Source: Bacteroidales bacterium UBA4912 (GTDB lineage Bacteria; Bacteroidota; Bacteroidia; Bacteroidales; Dysgonomonadaceae). Taken from it: a stretch of DNA of 50,813 bases. The notes beneath the pieces are model-generated. The model was not told where the DNA came from, did not search any database, and saw only the letters and a list, made by a program, of their open reading frames with translations. The translations under genes and the position numbers were made by a program. Positions 42,824 to 50,813 of this stretch are shown here, in pieces; position 1 is the first letter of the stretch, and the number at the start of each line of letters is the position of its first letter. The stretch is taken from contig DHCC01000085.1 in the NCBI GenBank assembly GCA_002398875.1, positions 36,647 through 87,459 of the forward strand, given 5' to 3'.

Positions 42824-44205
42824 GAAAATATTTATTATTACTGTTTTTAATCGCACTAATCTGCTCATGTGGAGGAAATCGAATGGGAACAACCGGAGGA
42901 GAACTAACCGGCGTTCCCGTAGGAAGAGTATGGGATGAGCCCACACCTTATAATATGGTACTCGTTTCACGTGGCGCTTATACAATGGGACCGGGAGAAA
43001 TTGATACGCTGTGGGGAATAAACATTCCAACCCGCGGAGTATCAGTCGACAACTTCTGGATGGACGAAACTGAGATTACCAACTCTCAATATAAGCAGTT
43101 TGTTTTCTGGGTACGCGATTCGATAATAAGGGAGCGTATGGCTGATCCGGCTTATGCAGGAGATGACTTTTACATGATTACTGAAGATATCTACGGCGAT
43201 CCTGTCACACCACATCTTAACTGGTCAGTACCAATACCATGGACCCGCAACACAGAAGAGGAAGAGGCAACAATCAACAGTCTTTATAAAAAACATCCAA
43301 TAACCGGCGAAAAGATGTTAGATGCCAATCAGATGAATTTCCGTTATGAGTGGTACGATGCTGCAGAAGCAGCAAAGAGTAAGTATCGAGAAAATCCTGA
43401 TAATAACAATGCTAATATCACTATTTCAAAAGACACAGCCTATATCGCTCAGAATGGCAAGATAGTAAATGAAACAATTACGCGTCCATTCAGCAGTCAC
43501 TACGATTTCGTGCACACCTACATAGTAAATATTTATCCCGACACAACCAGCTGGATAAACGATTTTCATAACAGTAACAACGAGATATACATGCGCAACT
43601 ATTTCTCAAACCCAGCTTACGCTCATCACCCTATAATAGGCGTTTCGTGGGAACAAGCCACTGCTTTTTGCGAATGGCGAACCATGTTCCTCCGCAAAAG
43701 TGTTAGCAGAGAAGGAGTACATGTCGAAAAATATCGACTCCCTACAGAAGCCGAATGGGAGCTTGCTGCACGTAGTGGCAGCTCCGACAATATATATCCG
43801 TGGGGAACAGAAAGCACAATATCAGAAAATGGCTGCTACGAGGCCAATTTCAGCCCCGGTGAAGGCGGTTATGCTGCTGACAACTTTCTCATCACAGCTC
43901 CGGTAAGGAGTTTCAAACCCAATAATATCGGACTGTACGACATGGCAGGAAATGTGGCAGAATGGACCTCCACCGCCTACAGTGAATCGGGTAATGAGCT
44001 GATGAATAATATCAATCCTGAATTTAGCTACAACGCTTCTGCCAACGATCCGGATTTCATGAAAAGGAAGGTTATAAAAGGTGGTTCATGGAAAGACATT
44101 GCAACCTTCATTCGTGCAGATATGAGAGACTCAGAACATCAAAAAAAGGGGCGTTCGTACATAGGTTTCCGATGCGTGCGCACGCAAATACCAGGATCAC
44201 GGTAA
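42820..44205 (+). CDS. gldK: Type IX secretion ring lipoprotein GldK/PorK
   Basis: A 461-residue lipoprotein. The signal MRKYLLLLFLIALICSC ends in a lipobox (C17). The rest is a formylglycine-generating-enzyme-like fold used structurally: GAYTMGPGEIDTLWG, NFWMDETEITNSQYKQF, VSWEQATAFCEWR, YRLPTEAEWELAARSG and GSWKDIATFIRADMRD. PorK and PorN form the periplasmic ring under the outer membrane in P. gingivalis. Length is close to PorK (about 490). It is 35 bp upstream of gldL. Confidence 0.96.
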   Translation: MRKYLLLLFLIALICSCGGNRMGTTGGELTGVPVGRVWDEPTPYNMVLVSRGAYTMGPGEIDTLWGINIPTRGVSVDNFWMDETEITNSQYKQFVFWVRDSIIRERMADPAYAGDDFYMITEDIYGDPVTPHLNWSVPIPWTRNTEEEEATINSLYKKHPITGEKMLDANQMNFRYEWYDAAEAAKSKYRENPDNNNANITISKDTAYIAQNGKIVNETITRPFSSHYDFVHTYIVNIYPDTTSWINDFHNSNNEIYMRNYFSNPAYAHHPIIGVSWEQATAFCEWRTMFLRKSVSREGVHVEKYRLPTEAEWELAARSGSSDNIYPWGTESTISENGCYEANFSPGEGGYAADNFLITAPVRSFKPNNIGLYDMAGNVAEWTSTAYSESGNELMNNINPEFSYNASANDPDFMKRKVIKGGSWKDIATFIRADMRDSEHQKKGRSYIGFRCVRTQIPGSR

Positions 44206-44240
44206 ACAGACGATAAAACTGAAATTAAAATGATTCATAT

Positions 44241-44723
44241 ATGAATGCATATAAAAGATATAAAAACAGACTGGAGAAGTTCCTCCAGACCGAGCGTGGC
44301 AAACGCTTCATAAACTTCGCATACAGCATAGGCGCAGCAATTGTAATTCTCGGAGCAATGTTCAAACTGCTTCATTTCCCTTTTGGCAATGAGCTGCTTT
44401 TCATAGGAATGATAACGGAGGTCATCGTCTTTACACTCTCAGCCTTCGACACACCTATCAAAGATTACAACTGGGACAAAGTATTTCCTGCACTCACATC
44501 AACTAACGATTTTGAGCAGTCAGAAGCGATTCAAGGATCTCGAAAATTCCATACAACATCAAGTCTAACAAATAACCAAATAAGTACAACCCCTCAAACC
44601 GAGGAGTACAACCGACAAATGGAGAAGCTGATAACAGAAACCGAGAAAATGGGTAAACAGCTACAGGAGCTGAATGAGGTATATGAACGAATGCTCAGAG
44701 CAATGTCCGGTCATGATAAATAA
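44241..44723 (+). CDS. gldL: Type IX secretion motor protein GldL/PorL, short form
   Basis: The inner-membrane stator of the secretion motor. Two helices (about 26-44 and 52-69) contain acidic residues E51 and E60; E60 lies where the proton-path glutamate of GldL is expected (MITEVIVF). A coiled-coil tail (EEYNRQMEKLITETEKMGKQ) ends the protein. At 160 residues it is shorter than GldL of F. johnsoniae (about 215) or PorL of P. gingivalis (about 309); the missing part is the cytoplasmic tail. The frame is clean and gldM follows by 15 bp, so truncation by error is not evident. Confidence 0.93.
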   Translation: MNAYKRYKNRLEKFLQTERGKRFINFAYSIGAAIVILGAMFKLLHFPFGNELLFIGMITEVIVFTLSAFDTPIKDYNWDKVFPALTSTNDFEQSEAIQGSRKFHTTSSLTNNQISTTPQTEEYNRQMEKLITETEKMGKQLQELNEVYERMLRAMSGHDK

Positions 44724-44738
44724 TCCAAATAACAGCAA

Positions 44739-46286
44739 ATGGCAGTAAACAGTCCCAACTCCCCCCGTCAAAAGATGATAAACCTTATGTACTTGGTTTT
44801 CATCGCCATGCTCGCTCTAAATGTATCGGCAGAGGTGCTCGACGGGTTTGGTCTGGTAGACAACAGTCTTCGGGATTCCTCAGGCACCATGACCGACAGG
44901 AATGATTTGATTATGAATGAACTTGCTCAATATAGCCGGCAGAATCCAGAGAAAGCAAAAGAGTGGTACAATAAAGGCCTGGAAGTACGCAAAATGACCG
45001 ACTCACTCACGGCATATATCCACCAACTCAAGTATCTGATGGTAAGAGAAGCCGACGGCCGGAAAGCAGATATCAGCAACATAAAACATAAAGATGATCT
45101 CGAGGCAGCATCATTAGTTATGCTTTCCCCTATTAATGGTGAAGGCAAAAAACTTAAGAATGCCATTGATGATTATCGCTACAATATTACACAATTTGTT
45201 CAAAACCCGGCACGAAGAGAAATAATAGAGAGGAGCCTCAGCACACAAACAACAGGCGGCAAAAGCTGGGAAGCAACAAGATTCGAAAACATACCGCTGG
45301 CAGCAGCAGTTACAATGCTCACCAAAATCGAGAATGATGTAATAGCAGCCGAAGGCGATGCACTAGAAAATATCCTCAATAGTGTTGATGTAGGCGATTT
45401 CAGGGTAAATGAGCTCAATGCCTACGTGATTCCAGAGTCGGATATAGTCTTCCGTGGAGGCAATTACAGGGCACGTGTAGTACTTTCTGCCCAAGATACT
45501 ACCAGGCACCCGGTACTTAATTTAAATGGCACAACACCTGTCTTAGAGGGCAATGGAACATTCACTATCCACGCCAATAATACAGGCACCTTCCCCGTAG
45601 AGGGCTACCTCGAAATAAGCGATGTAAGCGGTACCATAACTCGCAGAGAATTCCAAAGCAGCTACACAGTCATCGAAACCATGGCAACAATTGCACCCTC
45701 ACTCATGAATGTGCTCTACGCAGGAATCGACAATGAGGTAAGCATCTCAGTGCCTGGCGTTTCCCCTCAGAATATAAATGCAACAATGACCAATGGCATC
45801 CTTTCAAGGAGAGGAAATATGTGGGCAGCAACACCAACTGTCGTAGGAAAAGAAGCAGTAATAACGGTTACAGTCGATGAACCAGGAGGAACAGCAAGAC
45901 AGCTCGCCTCAAGAGAATTCAGAGTAAGAGCACTACCCGATCCCACCCCATTTATTTCGTATCGTGATTCAGACGGCAACCCCGTAACATTCAAGGGAGG
46001 CAGCATTTCAAAGTCGGTACTGATAAATGCAGAAGGCATACAGGCAGCAATCGATGATGGCATACTAAACATACCATTTCGTGTAAACGGATTCAGGACA
46101 GTTTTCTTCGATTCAATGGGAAACGCCATTCCTGAAGTCTCTGACGGTAACAGTTTCTCGCAGCGACAGAAAGAGCAGATACGGCGACTTGCCAGAGGCA
46201 GCTATTTCTATGTTTCAGGCATACGTGCTATTGGTCCTGATGGAATGGAGCGCGATATTGCTGTAATTGAAGTACAGGTTAATTAA
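44739..46286 (+). CDS. gldM: Type IX secretion motor protein GldM/PorM
   Basis: A 515-residue protein. One N-terminal membrane helix (MINLMYLVFIAMLALNVSA, about 13-31) is followed by LDGFGLVDNSLR and a large periplasmic part made of successive beta domains, which form a dimeric shaft. With GldL it turns proton flow into rotation and transmits it to the GldK/GldN ring. The length matches the family (about 515). It is 15 bp after gldL and 11 bp before gldN. Confidence 0.96.
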   Translation: MAVNSPNSPRQKMINLMYLVFIAMLALNVSAEVLDGFGLVDNSLRDSSGTMTDRNDLIMNELAQYSRQNPEKAKEWYNKGLEVRKMTDSLTAYIHQLKYLMVREADGRKADISNIKHKDDLEAASLVMLSPINGEGKKLKNAIDDYRYNITQFVQNPARREIIERSLSTQTTGGKSWEATRFENIPLAAAVTMLTKIENDVIAAEGDALENILNSVDVGDFRVNELNAYVIPESDIVFRGGNYRARVVLSAQDTTRHPVLNLNGTTPVLEGNGTFTIHANNTGTFPVEGYLEISDVSGTITRREFQSSYTVIETMATIAPSLMNVLYAGIDNEVSISVPGVSPQNINATMTNGILSRRGNMWAATPTVVGKEAVITVTVDEPGGTARQLASREFRVRALPDPTPFISYRDSDGNPVTFKGGSISKSVLINAEGIQAAIDDGILNIPFRVNGFRTVFFDSMGNAIPEVSDGNSFSQRQKEQIRRLARGSYFYVSGIRAIGPDGMERDIAVIEVQVN

Positions 46287-46297
46287 TATATTTCTCA

Positions 46298-47212
46298 ATG
46301 AAGTCAATAACAATAATATTACTCCTCCTGGCTATAACAGCTCAAGCAGCCTATCCGCAGGAGACTGCAAGAGAGCGTATTGAACAGAGACGTCAAGCAG
46401 AAGCAGCAAGGAACAGTCAAGCAAGTGCCTTCGGAACATATCAGTCTGAAGATCAGCTGAATGATATTCTTGAAAATTCAAGATGGTCTCGTATTATCTA
46501 TAGATACATCGATCTCAGCAAACCGGAAAACGCCCCGCTCTATCAAACCGAAACAAAGTCTGGCGAACAGATAAACCTCTTCGCAAAAATCTTCACATTA
46601 CTTCAAAGCGGTGATATTAAAGCTTATGAATACCTCGATGGTCGTGAATTATTTACCGTTGATTATCTGATAAACTTCGCTGAATTAACAGATAGATTTG
46701 GCATTAATTACGAAACAAGTAATGTATCTGAGGATGTTCAGGGCTACTATCTCAAGGAAGTATATTATCTTGACACTCCAACATCCAGTCTGCGCGTACT
46801 CCCCGTGGCAATCTGTCCGATAATCGAGAGGCACGACAAATACAGGGGCACCACCCGATACCCTCTTTTCTGGGTTCCATACACACAAATAGAACCATAC
46901 GCAAAGCAAATGCCAGTTATACTTTCTTCTCTCAACAACAGCGTCAGAGGCACAATAGACGACTTCTTCAAAACCAGAAGATATTCAGGAGAGATTGTGA
47001 TTCGAAATACTACTAAACCCGAAGAAGTGAAAGCTGAGCAGGATAGGATAGAAAAGGAACTTACTGATTTTGAAAACATGGTAAGAAAAAATGAAATAAG
47101 TCAGACTCAACAAAGCAGCCAAAAACCTCTTAACCAAAGCATAAGAAGAAATAACAGGAGCACAGGAATCAACACCGGCGGTTCACAAACAATGCGCGAC
47201 AGGCGGTATTAA
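46298..47212 (+). CDS. gldN: Type IX secretion ring protein GldN/PorN
   Basis: A 304-residue periplasmic protein. A signal peptide (to about residue 22) is followed by a charged helix (RERIEQRRQAEAARN) and the core WSRIIYRYIDLSKPENAPLYQ, with FTVDYLINFAE and YPLFWVPYTQIEPYA. It binds GldK in the periplasmic ring. The last 50 residues are polar and low complexity. It is the last gene of the operon. Only weak stems follow (GGTATT/AATACC at 47205-47219), so the terminator is unclear. sprA (sov) and other secretion genes are not in the window. Confidence 0.94.
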   Translation: MKSITIILLLLAITAQAAYPQETARERIEQRRQAEAARNSQASAFGTYQSEDQLNDILENSRWSRIIYRYIDLSKPENAPLYQTETKSGEQINLFAKIFTLLQSGDIKAYEYLDGRELFTVDYLINFAELTDRFGINYETSNVSEDVQGYYLKEVYYLDTPTSSLRVLPVAICPIIERHDKYRGTTRYPLFWVPYTQIEPYAKQMPVILSSLNNSVRGTIDDFFKTRRYSGEIVIRNTTKPEEVKAEQDRIEKELTDFENMVRKNEISQTQQSSQKPLNQSIRRNNRSTGINTGGSQTMRDRRY

Positions 47213-47509
47213 AAATACCAAAAATATTTTTGTTATACTCAAACTATCTTTTTATAAAATTGTTTTATAATATATTCAGATGGATTAAATTTGATATAAA
47301 TATTTATGAATCCGCCATTTCCTATTAGACGGCAACATCTATCATAAATAGAAGTCCGTCCCTTCAATACCACAAATCTCAGGAATTTCCTCCTGAGTGT
47401 AAGCTCAAATGTTTTTTGCGAGAGTAAAATGATTTAGGTCATCCTTTTGTTTGTTTACAAACATTCTTCTACATTAAAGTCAATTCGCAAATTCTGTATA
47501 CCTACACTC
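47213..47509. other. Gene-free stretch after gldN
   Basis: No gene is visible. It holds a palindrome CAAAAATATTTTTG (47219-47232), a possible -7 element TAAATTTG (47286-47293) and a perfect 7-bp hairpin CTCAGGA/TCCTGAG (47378-47397) without a T-run. Confidence 0.5.
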
Positions 47510-48439
47510 ATGAAAAAAATATTATCTATTCTTATCATACTAATATGTGCTTTAGTATCATGTAATAAACGAATGCTGGAGACTGGAGAAGGCAATCTAC
47601 CTGTTCCCGGAGGAGAAATATGGTATAAAGTATCCGGCACTGGAAAAGGAACACCACTAGTACTGATTCATGGTGGTCCGGGTGCTTCCAGTTTCTATCT
47701 GAAACCTTTTTAAGCACTCGGAAATGATCGTCAGGTAATTCGATATGACCAGCTAGGTTGCGGAAAATCCACCTATACTGAAGATACAACTTTGTTTACT
47801 ATAGAACGCAAAGTACTGGAGTTAGATTCACTGCGCAAAGCATTGGGCATCGACAAATGGAACTTGATGGGACACTCTTTCGGAGCTATAATCGCACTTG
47901 AATATTACGCTGCATACCCCAATCATGTTACCTCTCTTACATTTGCAAGCGGCTGCTTTGATGTTGAAGCTTATGCTGAAAATACAGGACTGCTGCTTAA
48001 AACTCTGCCCGATTCATTACGCAAAGCTGTTGACGAAGTAGATACTACCGGTGATTACTTGAATCCGCTCTATCAGGAAGCTATTATTAAGTTCAATGAT
48101 CTTTACGCCTCACGAAAACCCGATTTAGTTGAGTCTGACAGCATTGTGAAAACCTATAACAGAACTATGTACGATTACATGAAGGGACCTAATGAGTTTA
48201 AAATCACTGGCACATTAAAAGATTACAATGGCACAGGTTATCTGCCACTTATCAAAGTCCCTGCCCTTTTTACTGTCGGTCAGTTCGATACATGTGGGCC
48301 TCAACTGATTGTAAAATATGCCGAACAAGTACCCGGAGGCAAATATTATATGATCCCCGATGCCGCTCACATTACCATGTGGGATGCAAAGGAAGAGAAC
48401 GTTCAAGTAGTCAGGGATTTCTTATTATCAGTTGATTAA
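47510..48439 (+). pseudogene. Lipoprotein alpha/beta hydrolase (proline-iminopeptidase-like), interrupted by an in-frame stop
   Basis: Reading from the ATG at 47510, a lipoprotein signal (MKKILSILIILICALVSC, C18) is followed by LVLIHGGPGASSFYLKPF. A TAA then stands at 47711-47713. The same frame continues at once with ALGNDRQVIRYDQLGCGKS and runs without interruption to 48439. The complete set of catalytic residues is present: serine in GHSFG, aspartate in VGQFDTCGP and histidine in DAAHITMWD. A single G-to-T change of a glutamate codon (GAA to TAA) would explain it. The family cleaves N-terminal proline or other residues from peptides. It is either a recent nonsense mutant or a sequencing error; the second half could only start at TTG (47792) without its oxyanion region. 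Confidence 0.85.
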
Positions 48440-48511
48440 GTTGTATTAATTAACAACCCTGGGCGAACCAAAATTAATAATTAACGTTAGATTTAATACT
48501 CAATTAAAGTG

Positions 48512-48539
48512 TTACACTTAAAGATGTTTTTAAGTGTAA
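48512..48539. repeat. Perfect 11-bp inverted repeat before the DUF4256 gene
   Basis: TTACACTTAAA (48512-48522) and TTTAAGTGTAA (48529-48539) around a 6-nt loop, 29 bp before the start codon. There is no T-run, so it looks like a regulator site or leader hairpin and not a terminator. Confidence 0.6.
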
Positions 48540-48568
48540 TATCGTATTTTATGATTAAACAACTTATT

Positions 48569-49129
48569 ATGAGTACTAATATACTTTCTGATGAGCGTAA
48601 AGATGAGCTACTGCAAATTCTGGAGAAACGTTTCACCGAAAACATTAATCGTCACCCCCACCTCAATTGGGAATACATAAAGCAAAGACTTGAGAGCAAC
48701 CCTGAAAAACTATGCTCGCTCAACCGAATGGAAGAAACAGGCGGTGAACCCGATGTAGTTTGTCTGGACCCCAAAACCAAAGAGTATATCTTTTGCGACT
48801 TATCACCCGAGAGCCCTATTGGACGCAGGAGTCTGTGCTACGATGAAGCAGCATTGAAATCCCGCAAAAAAAACAAACCGATAGGCAGTGCACTTGGCAT
48901 GGCGAAAGAGATGGGTATTGAAGTTCTCGACGAAGAGCTTTACCTTGAACTGCAGGATCTGAGCACATTCGACACAAAATCTTCAAGCTGGATAGTAGCT
49001 CCGGAAGAAGTACGAGAACTTGGAGGAGGACTCTTTGGCGACAAACGCTACGGTCGCACTTTCATCTACCACAACGGAGCAGAATCTTACTATTCCTCAC
49101 GAGGTTTCAGGGGTATGTTGAGAGTCTGA
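48569..49129 (+). CDS. DUF4256-family protein
   Basis: A 186-residue soluble protein that I recognise as DUF4256 from ILEKRFTENINRHPHLNWEYI, RMEETGGEPDVVCLD, LCYDEAALKSRKKNKP and the final YNSRGFRG-like YYSSRGFRG. No signal or membrane segments. I start at the ATG at 48569 (MSTNILSDERK). An upstream in-frame start at 48509 would lie inside the inverted repeat. The function is unknown. It converges with the amidohydrolase gene, with only 4 bp between the two stops and no terminator visible. Confidence 0.85.
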   Translation: MSTNILSDERKDELLQILEKRFTENINRHPHLNWEYIKQRLESNPEKLCSLNRMEETGGEPDVVCLDPKTKEYIFCDLSPESPIGRRSLCYDEAALKSRKKNKPIGSALGMAKEMGIEVLDEELYLELQDLSTFDTKSSSWIVAPEEVRELGGGLFGDKRYGRTFIYHNGAESYYSSRGFRGMLRV

Positions 49130-49133
49130 TTTT

Positions 49134-50306
49134 CTATTTCAAATATGCTTCCGCCAATGAAACCCAATAAGCTGCTCCAAGTGGCAACAGCTCCTGATTA
49201 AACACATATTGCGGGTGGTGCACCATAAAACCCTGGCCACCACCTGCCATTACATAGTTACCCGGACATTTTTCCAACATAAAAGCAAAATCTTCACTAC
49301 TCATAAGTGCATCGGCATTTCTTACTACGTTATCTTCACCAAAAGTAGCAGCCGCCACGTCAGCAGCCCACCTGGTATTATCGGGTGTGTTCACCAGTAC
49401 CGTTCCGGGACTGCCTTCTCTTATTTCATACTTACAATTAAATGCTTCAGCCTGAGATTTGGTAAGAGTGCGGATCCTTTCAAGCACCATCTTACGCACT
49501 TCATTATTCATATTCCTCACGCTTAATTTCAATAGAGCAGACTGTGGAATGACATTACCCGCATTTCCCGACTGAAAAGAGCCCACATTTACAACTGCCT
49601 GTTGCCATGGAGATACGTTTCTGCTTACTATGGTTTGCAACGCCATAAGCAATAACGAACCACAAACCAGCGGATCAATACTAAGTTCCGGCATTGAACC
49701 ATGTGAACCCTTCCCGGTGAGCTCAATCTCCCAGTTATCTACTGCTGACATCGTTTCCCCTTCACGAAAATAGAATTTTCCAAACTCCAATCCGGGAATA
49801 TTATGCATGGCATATATCGCATCCACGGGAAAACGCTCAAACAATCCATCAACAATCATTGCTTTACTCCCTTGCATGGTTTCCTCCCCCGGCTGAAAGA
49901 TAAAACGTACTGTCCCGTTAAAGTTTTTTGTTTCGGCAAGATATTTAGCAGCTCCAAGAGCCATGGATGTGTGACCGTCATGACCGCAAAGATGTGATCG
50001 TCCCTCAATGTTACTTTTGTATGGTAAATCATTATCTTCACTTATAGGCAACCCGTCAAAATCGGCACGAATGCCAATAGCTTTATCACCGTCACCAACT
50101 TTCAACGATGCCACCAGACCATATTTACCAACACCTTCAACCACTTCATAACCACCGAACGATTTTATCACTTCAGCAATATACTTAGCAGTGCTTTCCT
50201 CCTGCATCGACAGTTCAGGCTGCCTGTGCATGGTCTCCTGCCATATTTTTAATTCCTCTATATTGCTTTTTAAAGCATCAATCAGTTTTGTATCCATCAG
50301 ATTCAT
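49134..50306 (-). CDS. M20-family amidohydrolase
   Basis: A 390-residue metal-dependent hydrolase of the M20D group (hippurate, N-acyl-amino-acid or indole-acetyl-amino-acid hydrolases). Metal-binding motifs are SHLCGHDGHTSM (C107, H109, H112), FQPGEE and MHNIPG, and the dimerisation domain lies in the middle (GSHGSMPELSIDPL). The histidine near the end (MVHHPQYVFN) completes the site. There is no signal peptide, so it is cytosolic. It removes an acyl group from an amino acid or small peptide; the substrate is unknown. It follows the transporter gene by 12 bp, so uptake and hydrolysis may be linked, although the transporter looks like an efflux type. Confidence 0.92.
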   Translation of the reverse strand: MNLMDTKLIDALKSNIEELKIWQETMHRQPELSMQEESTAKYIAEVIKSFGGYEVVEGVGKYGLVASLKVGDGDKAIGIRADFDGLPISEDNDLPYKSNIEGRSHLCGHDGHTSMALGAAKYLAETKNFNGTVRFIFQPGEETMQGSKAMIVDGLFERFPVDAIYAMHNIPGLEFGKFYFREGETMSAVDNWEIELTGKGSHGSMPELSIDPLVCGSLLLMALQTIVSRNVSPWQQAVVNVGSFQSGNAGNVIPQSALLKLSVRNMNNEVRKMVLERIRTLTKSQAEAFNCKYEIREGSPGTVLVNTPDNTRWAADVAAATFGEDNVVRNADALMSSEDFAFMLEKCPGNYVMAGGGQGFMVHHPQYVFNQELLPLGAAYWVSLAEAYLK

Positions 50307-50318
50307 TTTTAACAGGAA

Positions 50319-50813
50319 TCAATCATTTGTTTTTCCTGCTGATTTTGGAATAGTAATTAAAATAATAAGAATAGCCATGACAATCATCATGAGATTAACA
50401 CCCAGACCAATTGTAGCCGCCTCTCGCACCACAACATTATCCTGACGCCCTACAAAGGTCAGCACTCCCTCCAGCCACTGAATATTGTCTCCCGCGTTGA
50501 ATGCTGCAAAAATACCCGCTGAAACAGCAACTCCGAAAGCAGCACCAAGAGAAGATGCCATTTTGTATATACCCGAACCGGCACCGGCCTGATCCTCCGG
50601 CAAGTTAGATAAAGCTGCATCAGTTGATGGAGTAGCGTAAAATGCCAGACCTACACCAAACAAAGTATATGCTATAATTGCAAGTATTTTATATGTATCA
50701 GTCATCACATTGGTAAACATCAGAAGTATAATAGACACACCCACGATCAGCGACCCCCATATCATCGGTTTACGCGCTCCAAACCTCTGAAGCATCTTCT
50801 CACCCATGCGTAT
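50319..50813 (-). CDS. MFS transporter, C-terminal part (cut by the window edge)
   Basis: The frame is open to the window end, so the 164 residues visible are the last part of a longer protein. At least four hydrophobic segments are seen (about 17-33, 38-57, 82-105 and 133-155). GEKMLQRFGARKPMIWG is the typical loop between helices of major facilitator transporters, and the pattern is closest to 14-helix drug-efflux members (DHA2). It is probably co-transcribed with the amidohydrolase gene 12 bp downstream. The substrate cannot be told from this fragment. Confidence 0.8.
   Translation of the reverse strand: MRMGEKMLQRFGARKPMIWGSLIVGVSIILLMFTNVMTDTYKILAIIAYTLFGVGLAFYATPSTDAALSNLPEDQAGAGSGIYKMASSLGAAFGVAVSAGIFAAFNAGDNIQWLEGVLTFVGRQDNVVVREAATIGLGVNLMMIVMAILIILITIPKSAGKTND

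Noticed and set aside
47792..48439. A separate hydrolase gene starting at TTG 47792
   Set aside because: It would lack the GGPG oxyanion region and signal peptide, both of which lie in the same frame just upstream of the stop.
1..50813. Mobile element, prophage, tRNA or rRNA genes
   Set aside because: No transposase, integrase, terminal repeats or phage genes were found, and no tRNA or rRNA pattern was noticed by eye. A covariance-model scan would be needed to exclude tRNAs fully.

Overview
The window is a gene-dense, AT-rich stretch of Bacteroidota chromosome, most probably from the order Bacteroidales. The evidence is a complete type IX secretion core (porP, gldK, gldL, gldM, gldN), a MurF-Alr fusion beside a GSCFA protein, DUF3078, DUF4834 and DUF5063 proteins, a short primary sigma factor without region 1.1, start codons without clear Shine-Dalgarno sequences, and many promoters of the Bacteroidota type (TAnnTTTG near -7, sometimes with TTTG near -33). 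The protein sequences look to me like the Dysgonomonadaceae/Porphyromonadaceae group. That is an impression from memory, not a search result. I see no rRNA, tRNA, CRISPR array, insertion sequence or prophage, so this is core chromosome and not a mobile island.

Layout. 1-5.3 kb, minus strand: a BlaR1-like M56 membrane protease with its BlaI-type repressor, then serA-serC (phosphoserine synthesis). 5.4-10.6 kb, plus: recR, a membrane protein, a GNAT acetyltransferase, tsaC, a ClC channel or transporter, fmt. 10.6-12.2 kb, minus: a DUF3078 outer-membrane protein. 12.3-21.8 kb, plus: lemA with two TPM-domain genes, miaA, lysA, a glycosyltransferase, a DegP-type protease, rpoD, an OmpA-family porin. 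21.9-28.1 kb, minus: GSCFA protein followed by murF-alr, a probable small RNA, then DUF5063, an RNase D-like exonuclease and an RlmI-like methyltransferase. 28.2-47.2 kb, plus: rimP-nusA-infB, an OmpH-like chaperone, murI, cvpA, psd-pssA, DUF4834, a three-gene sulfonolipid (capnine) cassette, a VOC protein and the type IX secretion operon. 47.5-50.8 kb: a lipoprotein hydrolase broken by an in-frame stop, a DUF4256 protein, an M20 amidohydrolase and the end of an MFS transporter.

How the genes fit together. The right half is an envelope-building region. psd and pssA make phosphatidylethanolamine. The genes at 37.2-40.6 kb fit the three steps of capnine synthesis: a threonine-synthase-like cysteate synthase candidate (phosphoserine plus sulfite), a serine-palmitoyltransferase-like cysteate acyltransferase candidate, and a short-chain reductase. 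The secretion operon follows directly. serA-serC near the left end would supply the phosphoserine. This candidate sulfonolipid locus beside the type IX secretion operon is the most interesting content.

At RNA level the notable signals are a perfect hairpin plus T-tract overlapping the porP start codon, a terminator-like attenuator in the rimP-nusA-infB leader, a roughly 70-nt stand-alone RNA near 25.6 kb, and structured leaders before ompA and the DUF3078 gene.
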